A DNA stretch of 64,000 nucleotides from Lachnospiraceae bacterium (GCA_015057635.1 SVEB01000104.1:1-64000), one strand, 5' to 3'. Positions 25,645 through 35,969 are shown, numbered from the stretch's first letter. Made by a program: numbers and translations. Notes: generated by a model from the letters alone, not told the origin.

Positions 25645-27144
25645 ATGGAGAGAGCAGAAAAGCGACAGCTGAAAAGGGGTGCAGGAGTTTTGATGCCGAT
25701 AAGCAGCCTTCCGAATGAATTCGGGATAGGCTCTCTAGGCAGAGAAGCATATGAATATGCAGACTTCGTAAAGGAAATGGGATTTGCTTACTGGCAGGTA
25801 CTTCCGGTGGGACCGACAAGCTTTGGAGACAGTCCCTATCAGTCTTTTTCCGCATTTGCGGGAAATCCTTATTTCATTAGTTTAGACAGGCTGAAAGAAG
25901 ACGGGCTGTTACAGGAAGAGGAACTGGAAGAATACCAGGTAGAGAGCAGTGATGTCATTGATTATGCGCAGATCTATCAGACAAGATTTTGCATTTTAAA
26001 AAAGGCTTTTTTAAGAAGCACACATTATGAAATGCCGGAATTTAAGAAGTTCTGTGAGGAGAATACATACTGGCTGGATGACTACTGTCTGTATATGGCA
26101 GTTAAGAATGCATCTTTTGATCAGGAATGGTCATTATGGGAAGAGGATATTAAGTTCAGAAAGCCGGAAGCAGTGAAGAAATATAAGAAGGAATTAGAGC
26201 AGGAAATCGAATTTTATCGATTCCTTCAGTATGAGTTCAGAATACAGTGGAATGCATTAAAAAAATATGTGAACAGCTTAGGAATCCAGATGATCGGAGA
26301 TATTCCGCTTTATGTGGCAATGGACAGCGCGGACGTGTGGGTACATCCTTCTTTATTCGAATTAGATAAAGAGCTAAAGGAAGTTAACATCGCAGGAGTC
26401 CCGCCGGATATCTTTTCTAAGGACGGACAGAGATGGGGCAATCCGATTTATAACTGGGAACATATGGAGAGAGAGGATTTTAACTGGTGGAGAAGACGAA
26501 TGCAGGCATCCGCTTCCCTTTATGATGTCATCCGGATTGATCATTTCATCGGTATCGTGAATTACTGGTCCATACCAGCTAAGGATAAGACAGCGGTAGG
26601 CGGACAATGGAAGATGGGACCGGGAGAGAAGTTAGTAAAGGTAATCAATGAATCCATTGGGAATGCAAAGATTATTGCAGAGGACTTAGGGGTGCTCACT
26701 CCCGCAGTTAAGAAAGTTATGAAGAAGGCAGGATATCCGGGCATGAAGGTACTGGAGTTCGGGTTGGATGGAAATCCGGCAAATGAATATCTGCCTCATA
26801 ATTATATAACCAACAATATCATTACCTATATAGGAACTCATGATAATGAGACACTTGTAGGATTTTTAAACGGAAAGAAACGAAAGGATATCAGCAGACT
26901 GCTTACCTTTTTCTCCATACGGAAAAGAGCGGATCTGCCGGCAGCAGTAATACGCTGTATGTTTGCAAGCATATCCAATGTCGTGATGATTCAGATGCAG
27001 GATTTGTTATTCTTAGATAATAAAGCGAGAATGAATTATCCTTCTACGTTAGGAGGCAACTGGATCTGGCGCATGCAGAAAGAACAATATCCGCTTATTG
27101 ATACCGGATATTATAAGAAATTATGTCATATGTATAACCGTTAG
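25645..27144 (+). CDS. malQ: 4-alpha-glucanotransferase (amylomaltase, GH77)
   Basis: Disproportionates maltooligosaccharides, lengthening some and releasing glucose. 499 residues, the usual GH77 size. Signatures are GVLMPISSLPNEFGIGSLG, YWQVLPVGPTSFGDSPYQSFSAFAGNPY, GDIPLYVAMDSADVW, the nucleophile region VIRIDHFIG, the acid/base region IIAEDLGVLTP, and THDNETL. First gene of the maltodextrin operon; its product feeds the phosphorylase encoded 26 bp downstream. Ribosome site GTGAGGGTGA. Confidence 0.96.
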   Translation: MERAEKRQLKRGAGVLMPISSLPNEFGIGSLGREAYEYADFVKEMGFAYWQVLPVGPTSFGDSPYQSFSAFAGNPYFISLDRLKEDGLLQEEELEEYQVESSDVIDYAQIYQTRFCILKKAFLRSTHYEMPEFKKFCEENTYWLDDYCLYMAVKNASFDQEWSLWEEDIKFRKPEAVKKYKKELEQEIEFYRFLQYEFRIQWNALKKYVNSLGIQMIGDIPLYVAMDSADVWVHPSLFELDKELKEVNIAGVPPDIFSKDGQRWGNPIYNWEHMEREDFNWWRRRMQASASLYDVIRIDHFIGIVNYWSIPAKDKTAVGGQWKMGPGEKLVKVINESIGNAKIIAEDLGVLTPAVKKVMKKAGYPGMKVLEFGLDGNPANEYLPHNYITNNIITYIGTHDNETLVGFLNGKKRKDISRLLTFFSIRKRADLPAAVIRCMFASISNVVMIQMQDLLFLDNKARMNYPSTLGGNWIWRMQKEQYPLIDTGYYKKLCHMYNR

Positions 27145-27170
27145 CAGCACACCATAAGGAGGTTCTTTAG

Positions 27171-29516
27171 ATGAATAGCTTTAAAGATGATGTGAAGAAG
27201 ATATTGGAACTGGAGTATGAGAAAAACATTAAGGATGCAACGACTGTAGAGCTGTATAATGCCGTATCCAAGGCAGCGATGCTTACAGTAGGAAAAAACT
27301 TTAGTGAAAAAGCAAGAGAGAATGATACTAAGAAAGTATGTTATCTGTCTGCTGAGTTTTTGATTGGACGAATGGTATACAACAATTTATTAAGTCTTGG
27401 GTTATTCAATCAGTTTGCAGAGCTTATGGGTGAAGCAGGAAGAGATATCAGAGCGTTAGAGGATATTGAGGATGCTGCACTTGGAAACGGAGGTCTTGGA
27501 AGACTGGCAGCATGCTTTTTGGATTCCGGCGCTACCGTAGGCGTGACGTTAAATGGATACGGAATCCGTTATAAATACGGCTTATTTAAACAGTATTTTG
27601 AAGATGGTTTCCAGAAGGAGACAGCAGATGACTGGATGAAATACGGCGATCCATGGTCCGTAAGAAAAGAAGAGGATAAAGTAAAAGTCGTATTCAAAGA
27701 TGAGACAGTATATGCCGTTCCATATGATTCACCTGTTATCGGATACGGCGCATCAAAGATCAATGTGCTTCGTCTATGGCAGGCGGAACCGGTAAAAGCA
27801 TTTGATTTCGAGCTGTTCAATGAACAGAAATATATGGAGGCAGCCAAGGAAAGAGTAAGTGCAGATGCAATCTGTTCGGTATTATATCCAAATGATTCTA
27901 CCGATGAAGGAAAGAAGCTTCGTTTAAAACAGCAGTATTTTTTCTCAAGCGCAACGATTCAGGATGCAATCCGCAGTTACAAGAAAAAATATGACAAAGA
28001 TTTCTCCCATTTTAGCAATGAATACGCAATCCAGCTAAATGATACCCATCCAGTGGTTGCAATACCAGAATTCATTCGAATCCTGATGGAAGAGGAAGGC
28101 GTTTCCTTTGCCAAGGCATTTAAGATCGCAAAAGATACCTTCGCTTATACAAATCATACGATTATGGCAGAAGCGTTGGAAAAATGGAGCATTCCACTTT
28201 TCAAAAAGGTAATCCCGGATGTTTATACATATGTACAGATGATCCAGAAGCAGTTAGTAAAGGATCTGAAGTTAAAGGGAATCAAGACGAAGGAAGAGCG
28301 GAAGCTCTACAATATTATTGATGAGAACTTAATCCATATGGCGCGTCTTGCTATCTATGCCGGTCATTCCATCAATGGTGTGGCACAGATTCATACGGAG
28401 ATCTTAAAGAATGATGCTTTGAAGGAATGGTATCAGATTTATCCGGAACGCTTTAATAATAAGACAAACGGCATCACCCAGAGAAGATGGCTTGCCTTAT
28501 CGAATATGGAACTGTCCGGATTTATCACCGATAAGATCGGAAATGGATGGACAACGGATCTAGACTGTCTTAAGAAACTGGAGAAATTTGAAGATGACAA
28601 AGCAGTGATTAAGCAGTTTGATGATATTAAAAAGATCAAGAAGAGACAGCTTGCAGAATATGTTTACGAACGAGAAGGCGTTACAATCAACCCTGACTTT
28701 ATATTCGATATTCAGGTAAAGCGTCTGCATGAATATAAACGTCAGTTGTTAAATGCATTTTCTATTCTGGATATTTACTATGGCATAAAAGAAGGAAGAA
28801 TTAAAGACTTTAATCCAACCTGCTTTATCTTCGGTGCCAAAGCAGCCCCTGGTTATGCCAGAGCGAAAGGAATCATCAAATATATCAATGAGATTGGCAA
28901 GATGATTGCGGCAGATGATGAGATGAAGGATAAGATGCAGGTAGTGTTCGTTCAGAATTATAATGTATCTTATGCTGAGAAATTAACGCCAGCCGCAGAT
29001 GTTTCCGAACAGATCTCAACTGCAGGAACAGAAGCATCCGGAACCGGAAACATGAAGTTCATGCTAAACGGTGCCGTAACCCTTGGTACATACGATGGTG
29101 CGAATGTGGAGATCGTGGCAGAAGCCGGAGAAGAGAATAACTACATCTTTGGAGCCAGAGTGGAAGATATTAAAAAGATTAGTAAGACATACGATCCAGT
29201 TAAGCTCTACAAGGAGGAGCCTAGAATCAAGAGAGTTGTGGACACATTAATTGATGGAACATTCGATGACGGAGGAAGCGGAATCTTTAAGGAACTGCAT
29301 ACAGCCCTGTTGAAAGGAGCAACCTGGCATGTTCCGGATCACTACTATCTGCTACTCGATTTCCTTCCATATGTGGAAGCAAAGCTTCAGGTCAACAAGG
29401 ATTACTCCGATATGTATGAGTTCAGGAAGAAATGTTTTATTAATACAGCAAATGCTGGAAAGTTCTCAAGTGACAGAACCATTAGAGACTATGCAAGAGA
29501 GATATGGCACGCATAA
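27171..29516 (+). CDS. glgP: glycogen/maltodextrin phosphorylase (GT35)
   Basis: Releases glucose-1-phosphate from alpha-1,4-glucans using phosphate and pyridoxal phosphate. 781 residues. It has the N-terminal SAEFLIGRMVYNNL and the GNGGLGRLAACFLDS element. The C-terminal PLP-lysine region EASGTGNMKFMLNGA is intact and is followed by TLGTYDGANVEI. Context (malQ upstream, ABC importer downstream) favours maltodextrin as substrate. AGGAGG precedes the ATG. Confidence 0.95.
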   Translation: MNSFKDDVKKILELEYEKNIKDATTVELYNAVSKAAMLTVGKNFSEKARENDTKKVCYLSAEFLIGRMVYNNLLSLGLFNQFAELMGEAGRDIRALEDIEDAALGNGGLGRLAACFLDSGATVGVTLNGYGIRYKYGLFKQYFEDGFQKETADDWMKYGDPWSVRKEEDKVKVVFKDETVYAVPYDSPVIGYGASKINVLRLWQAEPVKAFDFELFNEQKYMEAAKERVSADAICSVLYPNDSTDEGKKLRLKQQYFFSSATIQDAIRSYKKKYDKDFSHFSNEYAIQLNDTHPVVAIPEFIRILMEEEGVSFAKAFKIAKDTFAYTNHTIMAEALEKWSIPLFKKVIPDVYTYVQMIQKQLVKDLKLKGIKTKEERKLYNIIDENLIHMARLAIYAGHSINGVAQIHTEILKNDALKEWYQIYPERFNNKTNGITQRRWLALSNMELSGFITDKIGNGWTTDLDCLKKLEKFEDDKAVIKQFDDIKKIKKRQLAEYVYEREGVTINPDFIFDIQVKRLHEYKRQLLNAFSILDIYYGIKEGRIKDFNPTCFIFGAKAAPGYARAKGIIKYINEIGKMIAADDEMKDKMQVVFVQNYNVSYAEKLTPAADVSEQISTAGTEASGTGNMKFMLNGAVTLGTYDGANVEIVAEAGEENNYIFGARVEDIKKISKTYDPVKLYKEEPRIKRVVDTLIDGTFDDGGSGIFKELHTALLKGATWHVPDHYYLLLDFLPYVEAKLQVNKDYSDMYEFRKKCFINTANAGKFSSDRTIRDYAREIWHA

Positions 29517-29546
29517 AACAGTTGCAAGAAAAGGAGAGGTAGGATT

Positions 29547-30881
29547 ATGAAAAATTTAAAAAGATTAACCGCATTACTTATGGTAGCTGCTATGGTGATG
29601 ACCTCATTCGCAGCATGTGGAAAGAAAGATGATTCTGATCAGACAAGTAGTTCAAATGCAGCAGGCGAGACAAAGACTGAGGCAACAGCAACACCGGCAG
29701 AGCAGAAAGAAACCGAAGCTGCACCGACAGAAGAAGCAGTAACGGTAGAGGATGTTTCCTTAAAGGTTTGGGGACCTCAGGAAGAACAGGATCTGTTAAA
29801 GCAGATGTGTGAAACATTTAATACAAATCATCCGGAATGGAATATTACATTTGACTACGGCGTTGTTGCAGAAGGTGATGCAAAGAACGAACTGTTAAAA
29901 GATACCGAGGCTGGTGCCGATGTATTTATGTTTGCTTCAGGCGGTGTTACTGAATTAGTAGCAGCAGATGCGATTTATCCATTAACAAAGAATGAAGCAG
30001 ATATCCGTGCAATCCATAATGAAGTAGCGGTAAACTCCGGCGTGGTAGACGGTACCTTATATGCAGTTCCATTTACTCCAAATGCATGGTTTATGTACTA
30101 CAATAAGAGCATGTACACAGAGGATGAAGTAAAATCCTTAGACACCATGATGGCAAAAGATTTAGGTGCAAATGTAAAGAACTTCTCCTGTGACTTAACA
30201 AACAGCTGGTATATTGAAGCATTCTTCTTAGGTGCAGGCTGCAAACTGTTCGGTGATAATGGTACAGATGCAACTCAGTGCGATTTCAATAATGAGATGG
30301 GCGTAAAAGTTGGTAACTATCTTGTTGATTTAGCAGCAAATCCAAAATATTCAGAAGAAGCAGATGGCAAGTTCAAAGAAGAATTAAAGAACGGCACTCT
30401 TGCAGCAGGATGTTCTGGTACATGGGATGCAAAAGACATCAAAGAGTATCTTGGTGATAACTATGCAGCATGCAAGCTTCCAACCATCAATATCGAAGGA
30501 ACCGATTATCAGTTAAGCAACTTTGCCGATTTTAAATCTATCGGTGTTAATACAGCAACAAAATATCCTCTTGCAGCAATGGCATTAGCTGAGTACTTAG
30601 GTGGAGAGGAATGCCAGAAACTTCGTTTTGAAGTAAGACAGGTTGCTCCAACCGTATTATCTCTTATGGAAGATCCAGAAGTACAGGGCGATCCGGCAAC
30701 ATTAGCATTATCCACTCAGACAACATTCTCTACCATTCAGCCAACCATCACAAAGATGAATGATTACTGGTCTCCAGCAGAAGCATTCGGTAACGGCATT
30801 ATCAATGGTGAGATCAACAAAGACAATATGCAGGAAAAACTGGATCTTATGGTAAGTGGCATTTTATCAACATTAGAATAA
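29547..30881 (+). CDS. malE: maltodextrin ABC transporter substrate-binding lipoprotein
   Basis: 444 residues. The lipoprotein signal ends in SFAAC (C24 is the predicted lipid-modified residue), and a Thr/Glu/Ala-rich linker (about 30-70) leads to a family 1 solute-binding domain. Typical segments are VSLKVWGPQEEQDLLKQM, the PLTKNEADI region and the aromatic WY/WF sites. It delivers malto-oligosaccharides to the MalF/MalG-like permeases that follow. The intergenic hairpin at 30903-30931 may raise its level relative to malF. Substrate is inferred from the locus. Confidence 0.92.
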   Translation: MKNLKRLTALLMVAAMVMTSFAACGKKDDSDQTSSSNAAGETKTEATATPAEQKETEAAPTEEAVTVEDVSLKVWGPQEEQDLLKQMCETFNTNHPEWNITFDYGVVAEGDAKNELLKDTEAGADVFMFASGGVTELVAADAIYPLTKNEADIRAIHNEVAVNSGVVDGTLYAVPFTPNAWFMYYNKSMYTEDEVKSLDTMMAKDLGANVKNFSCDLTNSWYIEAFFLGAGCKLFGDNGTDATQCDFNNEMGVKVGNYLVDLAANPKYSEEADGKFKEELKNGTLAAGCSGTWDAKDIKEYLGDNYAACKLPTINIEGTDYQLSNFADFKSIGVNTATKYPLAAMALAEYLGGEECQKLRFEVRQVAPTVLSLMEDPEVQGDPATLALSTQTTFSTIQPTITKMNDYWSPAEAFGNGIINGEINKDNMQEKLDLMVSGILSTLE

Positions 30882-30902
30882 TCTCTCTCTCTTTATAGGG
30901 AG

Positions 30903-30931
30903 AATCGGACCGGCCTTAGGCCGGTTCGATA
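30903..30931 (+). promoter_or_regulatory. intercistronic stem-loop between malE and malF
   Basis: ATCGGACCGGCC-tta-GGCCGGTTCGAT, GC-rich and without a T run. This suits mRNA 3'-end stabilisation or partial termination after malE more than a full stop. Confidence 0.65.
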
Positions 30932-31039
30932 TAAAGTGCCTTTCACCCTAAGCAGGCGAGTTCAAGAGTGAGAGGTTATTAAATATAAGCAAATTTGTCT
31001 GTTTAGGGCGGAGGACATTTGGTTAGGAGGTCGGATTAT

Positions 31040-32458
31040 TTGGGACGTAAAAAACAAGAAAATGTAGCAGGGGAAAATGTTTCAAGTAACAACTCAGAGA
31101 AGCTGCAGAATCCATTTAAGGTAATCGGACACGTATTTAGCAGCGGTGATATCTTAACGAAGCTATCTTTTATTATTTTAGGATTATCCAACATGTGCAG
31201 AGGACAGATTTTAAAAGGGATTCTCTATCTGGCCATGGAATGTGGATTCTTCTTTTATCTTATTTTGTTTGGAGGATCAGCACTCGTTAGATTAGGTTCT
31301 TTAGGAACGGTACAACAGTCAAAAGTATATAATGAGACGACCGGCATTTATGATGTGATAAAAGGTGATAACTCCATGTTATGTCTGTTATATGGTGTTA
31401 CCGCAGCAGTCATTATTTTATTGTTTATCTGTATTTGGTATTCCGGGATCAAATCAGCATTAAAGGTTCAGGAATTAAAGCGGGATAAAAAGAAGATCCC
31501 TAGCTTTTTAGAGGATATAAAAGACCTGTTTGATAAAAATGTACATAAAACACTGTTATTTCTCCCATCTATGGGACTTTTAATATTTACTATCATGCCA
31601 CTGATTTTTATGTTTTTGATGGCATTTACAAACTTTGATTCCGATCATCAGCCACCAGGAAATCTATTTAGCTGGGTAGGCTTAAAGAACTTCAGAACAA
31701 TTCTGTTATCCGGTGAGAAAATCGGAAAGACATTCTGGCCGATCTTTGGCTGGACATTAATCTGGGCAGTATTTGCAACGTTTTTAAACTATATTTTCGG
31801 CATGCTTCTTGCCATCCTGATCAATAAGAAAGAAATCAAACTGAAAAAATTATGGCGTACGATCTTTGTATTATCAATCGCAGTACCATTATTCGTATCC
31901 CTTCTTGCCATCCATCTGATCTTGGCGGACAGCGGTTCCTTGAATATCCTGCTTCAGGAGCTTGGGTTTATTGATAAGTCGCTTCCATTCTGGACGGATG
32001 CTACATGGGCGAGAGTTACGGTTATTATCGTCAATCTGTGGGTTGGTATTCCGCATACGATGTTAATCACGACCGGTATTCTGATGAATATTCCGTCGGA
32101 TCTATATGAGAGTGCAAAAATCGATGGGGCTGGTCCGGCAACGATCTTCTTTAAGATCACGCTGCCATATATGCTGTTTGTTACAACACCATATTTGATC
32201 ACACAGTTCATTTCAAATATCAATAACTTTAATGTCATCTATTTCTTAAGCGCTGGTGCACCGCTTACGGTTGATTACTATAAAGGCGCAGGAAAGACAG
32301 ACCTTTTAGTTACCTGGTTATACAAGCTGACGGTAGATAATAAGGATTACTGTTATGCAGCAACAATCGGTATCCTGATCTTTGTGATCTGCTCTACGTT
32401 CTCCCTGTTAACCTACAGACGCACGAATTCTTACAAGAATGAGGAGGGATTCCAATAA
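31040..32458 (+). CDS. malF: maltodextrin ABC transporter permease, MalF type
   Basis: Membrane component of the importer, 472 residues. It has two extra N-terminal helices (about 50-150) before the six-helix permease domain, which carries the ATPase-contact loop YESAKIDGAGPATIFFKITLP (EAA motif). The start is placed at TTG 31040 because AGGAGG ends 10 bp before it; a TTG at 31019 lies upstream of that site. The stop overlaps the next start (TAATG). No ATPase gene is in this locus, so a shared MsmK/MalK-type ATPase encoded elsewhere is expected. Confidence 0.9.
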   Translation: MGRKKQENVAGENVSSNNSEKLQNPFKVIGHVFSSGDILTKLSFIILGLSNMCRGQILKGILYLAMECGFFFYLILFGGSALVRLGSLGTVQQSKVYNETTGIYDVIKGDNSMLCLLYGVTAAVIILLFICIWYSGIKSALKVQELKRDKKKIPSFLEDIKDLFDKNVHKTLLFLPSMGLLIFTIMPLIFMFLMAFTNFDSDHQPPGNLFSWVGLKNFRTILLSGEKIGKTFWPIFGWTLIWAVFATFLNYIFGMLLAILINKKEIKLKKLWRTIFVLSIAVPLFVSLLAIHLILADSGSLNILLQELGFIDKSLPFWTDATWARVTVIIVNLWVGIPHTMLITTGILMNIPSDLYESAKIDGAGPATIFFKITLPYMLFVTTPYLITQFISNINNFNVIYFLSAGAPLTVDYYKGAGKTDLLVTWLYKLTVDNKDYCYAATIGILIFVICSTFSLLTYRRTNSYKNEEGFQ

Positions 32459-33774
32459 TGAAACACAGCAATATGATGGAAGAAAGAAAAGAATATCGTA
32501 TTATTGTACCGGTTCTCTCCCTGCTTACCCTTTTATGCATGTTCCTGCCGTTTGTGAACTGGGAAGCCGGAGGAATCTCTTATACCGGATTTTCACTTTT
32601 GAAAGAATGCTTCGGGAAAGATGCTTATCTTACCAATACCCTTGGAAATGGAACCGTGACCAAAAGCCTGAGCTTATACGGATTATACCGCGTGGTGCTT
32701 CTCTTGCCAGTGATCGCATCTGTTGTATCCGCAATCCTTCCGCTAGCTGCTCATAAAAAGTCATCTTATCGTATTGCCAGCATCTTATCCGCTGTAAGCC
32801 TTCTCTCCTTCTTAGTAGTGCTCTTTAGCATCGCGAAAAAGATGAACGCGCTTGCTCTTTGCGGAGAGAATTTCATGGTGAAGAATCTTTGCTTTGGATA
32901 CTGGTTTGCTTTGATTTTAAGCCTTGCAGGTATTGTGGCTGCGATGAAGGCAACGAAGACAAGCCCGGCTTATATTATCTTAATCACAATGTCAATCATA
33001 TGGATTCTGCCGATTCTTTGGGTTATCTTAACCTCCTTCCGTGGAGAGAGTGGATCTTATACTCCATATTTCTGGCCAAAATCCTTTACTGTTGATAACT
33101 ACGTGAAGTTGTTTACCGAAACGGATCAATTCTTTTTCTTACGGTGGTTTGGAAATACATTTATCGTGGCAGTCTGCTCCTGTATCATTTCCACATTCTA
33201 TGTGCTGTCTACAGCCTATGTGTTCTCCAGACTTCGTTTTAAAGTAAGAAAAGCGTTTATGAACGTGCTTTTAATCCTTGGCATGTTCCCAGGCTTTATG
33301 TCGATGATCGCAGTTTACTATATCTTAAAGGGACTTGGACTTTCTCAGACTTTAGCAGCGCTTGTATTAGTATATTCCGGCGGTGCAGCGCTGACTTATT
33401 ATATTGCAAAGGGATTCTTTGATACGATTCCGAAAGCACTGGATGAGGCCGCTATTATTGATGGAGCGACAAGATGGGGAGTATTTACGAAAATTACAAT
33501 GCCACTATCAAAACCAATCATCATTTATACTATATTGACTTCTTTTACTGCACCATGGATGGACTTTATCTTTGCAAAGGTTATCATGGGTGATAATTAT
33601 GCCAACTATACGGTAGCGCTTGGTCTATGGACAATGCTGCAGAAGGAGTTTATCACCACCTGGTATACAAGATTCGCAGCAGGTGCCGTTGTAGTATCGA
33701 TTCCGATTGCTCTTCTGTTTATTGTAATGCAGAAGTATTATGTAGAAGGATTATCCGGATCGGTAAAAGGCTGA
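32458..33774 (+). CDS. malG: maltodextrin ABC transporter permease, MalG type
   Basis: 438 residues, longer than the usual MalG of about 280-300. An N-terminal block with four hydrophobic segments (about 15-160) precedes the standard domain, which begins near SPAYIILITMSIIWILPILW. The EAA loop is LDEAAIIDGATRWGVFTKITMP. The start overlaps the malF stop by one base, indicating translational coupling. The long N-terminal extension is the unusual feature. Confidence 0.92.
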   Translation: MKHSNMMEERKEYRIIVPVLSLLTLLCMFLPFVNWEAGGISYTGFSLLKECFGKDAYLTNTLGNGTVTKSLSLYGLYRVVLLLPVIASVVSAILPLAAHKKSSYRIASILSAVSLLSFLVVLFSIAKKMNALALCGENFMVKNLCFGYWFALILSLAGIVAAMKATKTSPAYIILITMSIIWILPILWVILTSFRGESGSYTPYFWPKSFTVDNYVKLFTETDQFFFLRWFGNTFIVAVCSCIISTFYVLSTAYVFSRLRFKVRKAFMNVLLILGMFPGFMSMIAVYYILKGLGLSQTLAALVLVYSGGAALTYYIAKGFFDTIPKALDEAAIIDGATRWGVFTKITMPLSKPIIIYTILTSFTAPWMDFIFAKVIMGDNYANYTVALGLWTMLQKEFITTWYTRFAAGAVVVSIPIALLFIVMQKYYVEGLSGSVKG

Positions 33775-33791
33775 TGTTTGGAGTGATTTGA

Positions 33792-33841
33792 CAGAAGAAC
33801 AGGGATGCTGCATGTTTTTGCAGTGCCCCTGTTCTTTTTAT
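33792..33841 (+). terminator. terminator after malG
   Basis: AGAACAGGG-atgctgcatgtttttgcagtg-CCCTGTTCTTTTTA, with inner GCTGCA/TTGCAG pairing and a T run. Confidence 0.85.
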
Positions 33842-33903
33842 ATTGCTATTATTAAAAAGGATATTTTGTAAGAATGAATTTGAAAATAAGAAAGGAAGGG
33901 CAT

Positions 33904-35679
33904 ATGGAGAACAAAAAAAGGAGAAAGCGAATAGGATGTCTGCTTTGGCTTGCAGTGCTTGTGACATTGCTGACGGCTTGCAGTACAAAAAAGGCAGCAG
34001 AAGAGACAGCAGGGCAAGATGAAATGGCAGCAAGCCAGATGCAATCAGGAACGGAAAATGGACAAGCGCCGGGAACTGCAGAGGCATCTTTAGCAAAAAC
34101 AGAGGAAATAGATTCTTATGCATATTATCAGGAGCTTAATATCCCAAATGATAATAATCAGACGTATTATGAAGTATTTTTATATTCCTTTTGTGACAGC
34201 GATGGAGACGGAATTGGGGACATTAATGGATTGATCTCAAAACTCGATTACATAAATGATGGGGATCCGAAAACCAATACAGATCTTGGATTTACTGGAA
34301 TCTGGCTGATGCCCATTATGCAGTCCCCATCTTACCATAAGTATGATGTAGCCGATTATTATGCAATTGATCCGCAGTATGGGACAATGGATGATTTTAA
34401 GAGGCTGATAGAAGAATGTGATAAGAGAGGAATTGATGTGATTTTAGATCTGGTATTAAACCATACTTCATCCGAGCATCCATGGTTTCAGTCAGCTTTA
34501 AAGAGTCTTGCCATTTTGGACTGTGGGCAGGATACCTGCACCAAAGAGGAGCTGTGCATCCGTCACAATCCATACTGCTCTTATTATAATTTTGTTCAGG
34601 AGATTCCACAGGATGGGAGCAGATATTACCCGGCAGGCGATACAGGCTGGTATTACGAAGGGGACTTTGTAAGGGAGATGCCTGATTTAAATCTTGATAA
34701 TCCGGATCTGCGCAAGGAGCTAGAGGATGTAATGGCGTACTGGCTGGATCTTGGGGTGCATGGATTTAGGCTGGATGCAGCGATGCACTATTATCTTAAT
34801 CAGACAGATAAGAATAATGAGGTATTATCCTGGGTGAATGATTTCGTGAAGGGAAAGAATCCGGATAACTATCTGGTGGCAGAAGTATGGACCGGTTTTT
34901 CAGAGTATTCCAGATATTATGAAAGCGGGATTGACAGCATATTTGATTTTGCGTTTGGGACTGAGAATGGCAAAATCGCAAAGACTTTAAACTATAAAGG
35001 CGAGGAGTATTCGGGAAAAGTATTTGGAAATGCTATGATTGCGGTTCAGGAAGAAATTCAAAGGATCAATCCGTCCGCAATCGATGCTCCATTTTTCACA
35101 AATCATGACACCGGACGGGCAGCTGGGATCTTACGTCAGGATGAGTCAAAAATCAAGATGGCAGGAGCTATGAATCTATTTATGAATGGAAATGTATTTG
35201 TCTATTACGGAGAGGAAATTGGGATGAGCGGAAGCGGCATTGATGAAAATAAGAGAGTGCCGATGTACTGGAGCATAACCGATTTAAATGATATGACAAA
35301 AGGTCCTAAAGGAATGGAAACTGTGACACACTCCTTTGGGACAGTGGAAGAGCAGATGCAGGATCCGGATTCCATTTATAATTTTTATAAGCGCGCTATT
35401 CGTATTCGGAATGAGAATCCTGAGATTGCAAGAGGAACCATTTCTTATATGAATGAAATAGAGGATTCAGATATCTGTGCTATAACCAAAACTTATAAAG
35501 GCAGTGCCATTATCATGCTTTATAATCTTTCAAAAACGGATACAAAGACGATAACCGTACAAAAAATGGAGTATGAGTATACGGGCATAAGAGGATATCT
35601 GTCAGCAGATGGAACAGAAGTGGCATTAGATGGAGAGGAAGTTATACTTCCGCCATATTCGATTGTGATTTTGAAGTAA
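33904..35679 (+). CDS. surface lipoprotein alpha-amylase (GH13)
   Basis: 591 residues. Signal peptide with lipobox LLTAC (C26), then a Gln/Ala/Glu-rich spacer and a GH13 barrel. Motifs: calcium-type DSDGDGIGDINGL near 98-110, LDLVLNHTSSEHPWF, GFRLDAAMHYY with nucleophile D291, VAEVWTG with E327, and FTNHDTGRAAG with D402. It would cut starch outside the cell and feed the adjacent importer. ATG 33904 follows GGAAGGG; ATG 33874 is a weaker alternative. Confidence 0.92.
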   Translation: MENKKRRKRIGCLLWLAVLVTLLTACSTKKAAEETAGQDEMAASQMQSGTENGQAPGTAEASLAKTEEIDSYAYYQELNIPNDNNQTYYEVFLYSFCDSDGDGIGDINGLISKLDYINDGDPKTNTDLGFTGIWLMPIMQSPSYHKYDVADYYAIDPQYGTMDDFKRLIEECDKRGIDVILDLVLNHTSSEHPWFQSALKSLAILDCGQDTCTKEELCIRHNPYCSYYNFVQEIPQDGSRYYPAGDTGWYYEGDFVREMPDLNLDNPDLRKELEDVMAYWLDLGVHGFRLDAAMHYYLNQTDKNNEVLSWVNDFVKGKNPDNYLVAEVWTGFSEYSRYYESGIDSIFDFAFGTENGKIAKTLNYKGEEYSGKVFGNAMIAVQEEIQRINPSAIDAPFFTNHDTGRAAGILRQDESKIKMAGAMNLFMNGNVFVYYGEEIGMSGSGIDENKRVPMYWSITDLNDMTKGPKGMETVTHSFGTVEEQMQDPDSIYNFYKRAIRIRNENPEIARGTISYMNEIEDSDICAITKTYKGSAIIMLYNLSKTDTKTITVQKMEYEYTGIRGYLSADGTEVALDGEEVILPPYSIVILK

Positions 35680-35682
35680 TAA

Positions 35683-35718
35683 GAAAAGGAGGCTTTCAAA
35701 AGCCTCCTTTTCTTATTA
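35683..35718. terminator. terminator after amylase gene, likely bidirectional
   Basis: AAGAAAAGGAGGCTTT / AAAGCCTCCTTTTCTT with a two-base loop, then ATTATTTT. Its A-rich left side could also stop the convergent gene. Confidence 0.8.
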
Positions 35719-35744
35719 TTTTAGCAAGGCTCTTCACTGTATGA

Positions 35745-35969
35745 CTATATATTAAGAGCTGAGTAATGTTCTGCATTTTTCGCCTGCTTTAGCAGAAACT
35801 TGTAGCGAAGCTGGACTGCATTCAGTTCATAGATGCTGCAGTCGATCAGGTCCGGATCTAAGACACTATTAAAGTGGGCATAAGCTGCTTCGAGTGCACG
35901 TTGTGTATTTTTTATCTCGCGAATGAGTGAGTCATCTTTCCGGTCATTTTTTTTGTGAAACACGCTCAT
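35745..35969 (-). CDS. YaaL-like DUF2508 family protein
   Basis: About 74 residues, helical and charged: MSVFHKKNDRKDD followed by LIREIKNTQRALEAAYAHFN and the DPDLIDCSIYELNAVQLRYKFLL segment typical of YaaL. In Bacillus the homologue lies between recR and bofA. Here it is divergent from the bofA-like gene. The start at 35969 has GGTAGGA upstream; ATG 35975 is equally possible. Function unknown in the family. Confidence 0.75.
   Translation of the reverse strand: MSVFHKKNDRKDDSLIREIKNTQRALEAAYAHFNSVLDPDLIDCSIYELNAVQLRYKFLLKQAKNAEHYSALNI

Noticed and set aside
32439..32756. 105-codon ORF at malF-malG junction
   Set aside because: Overlaps malG in another frame and matches no family.
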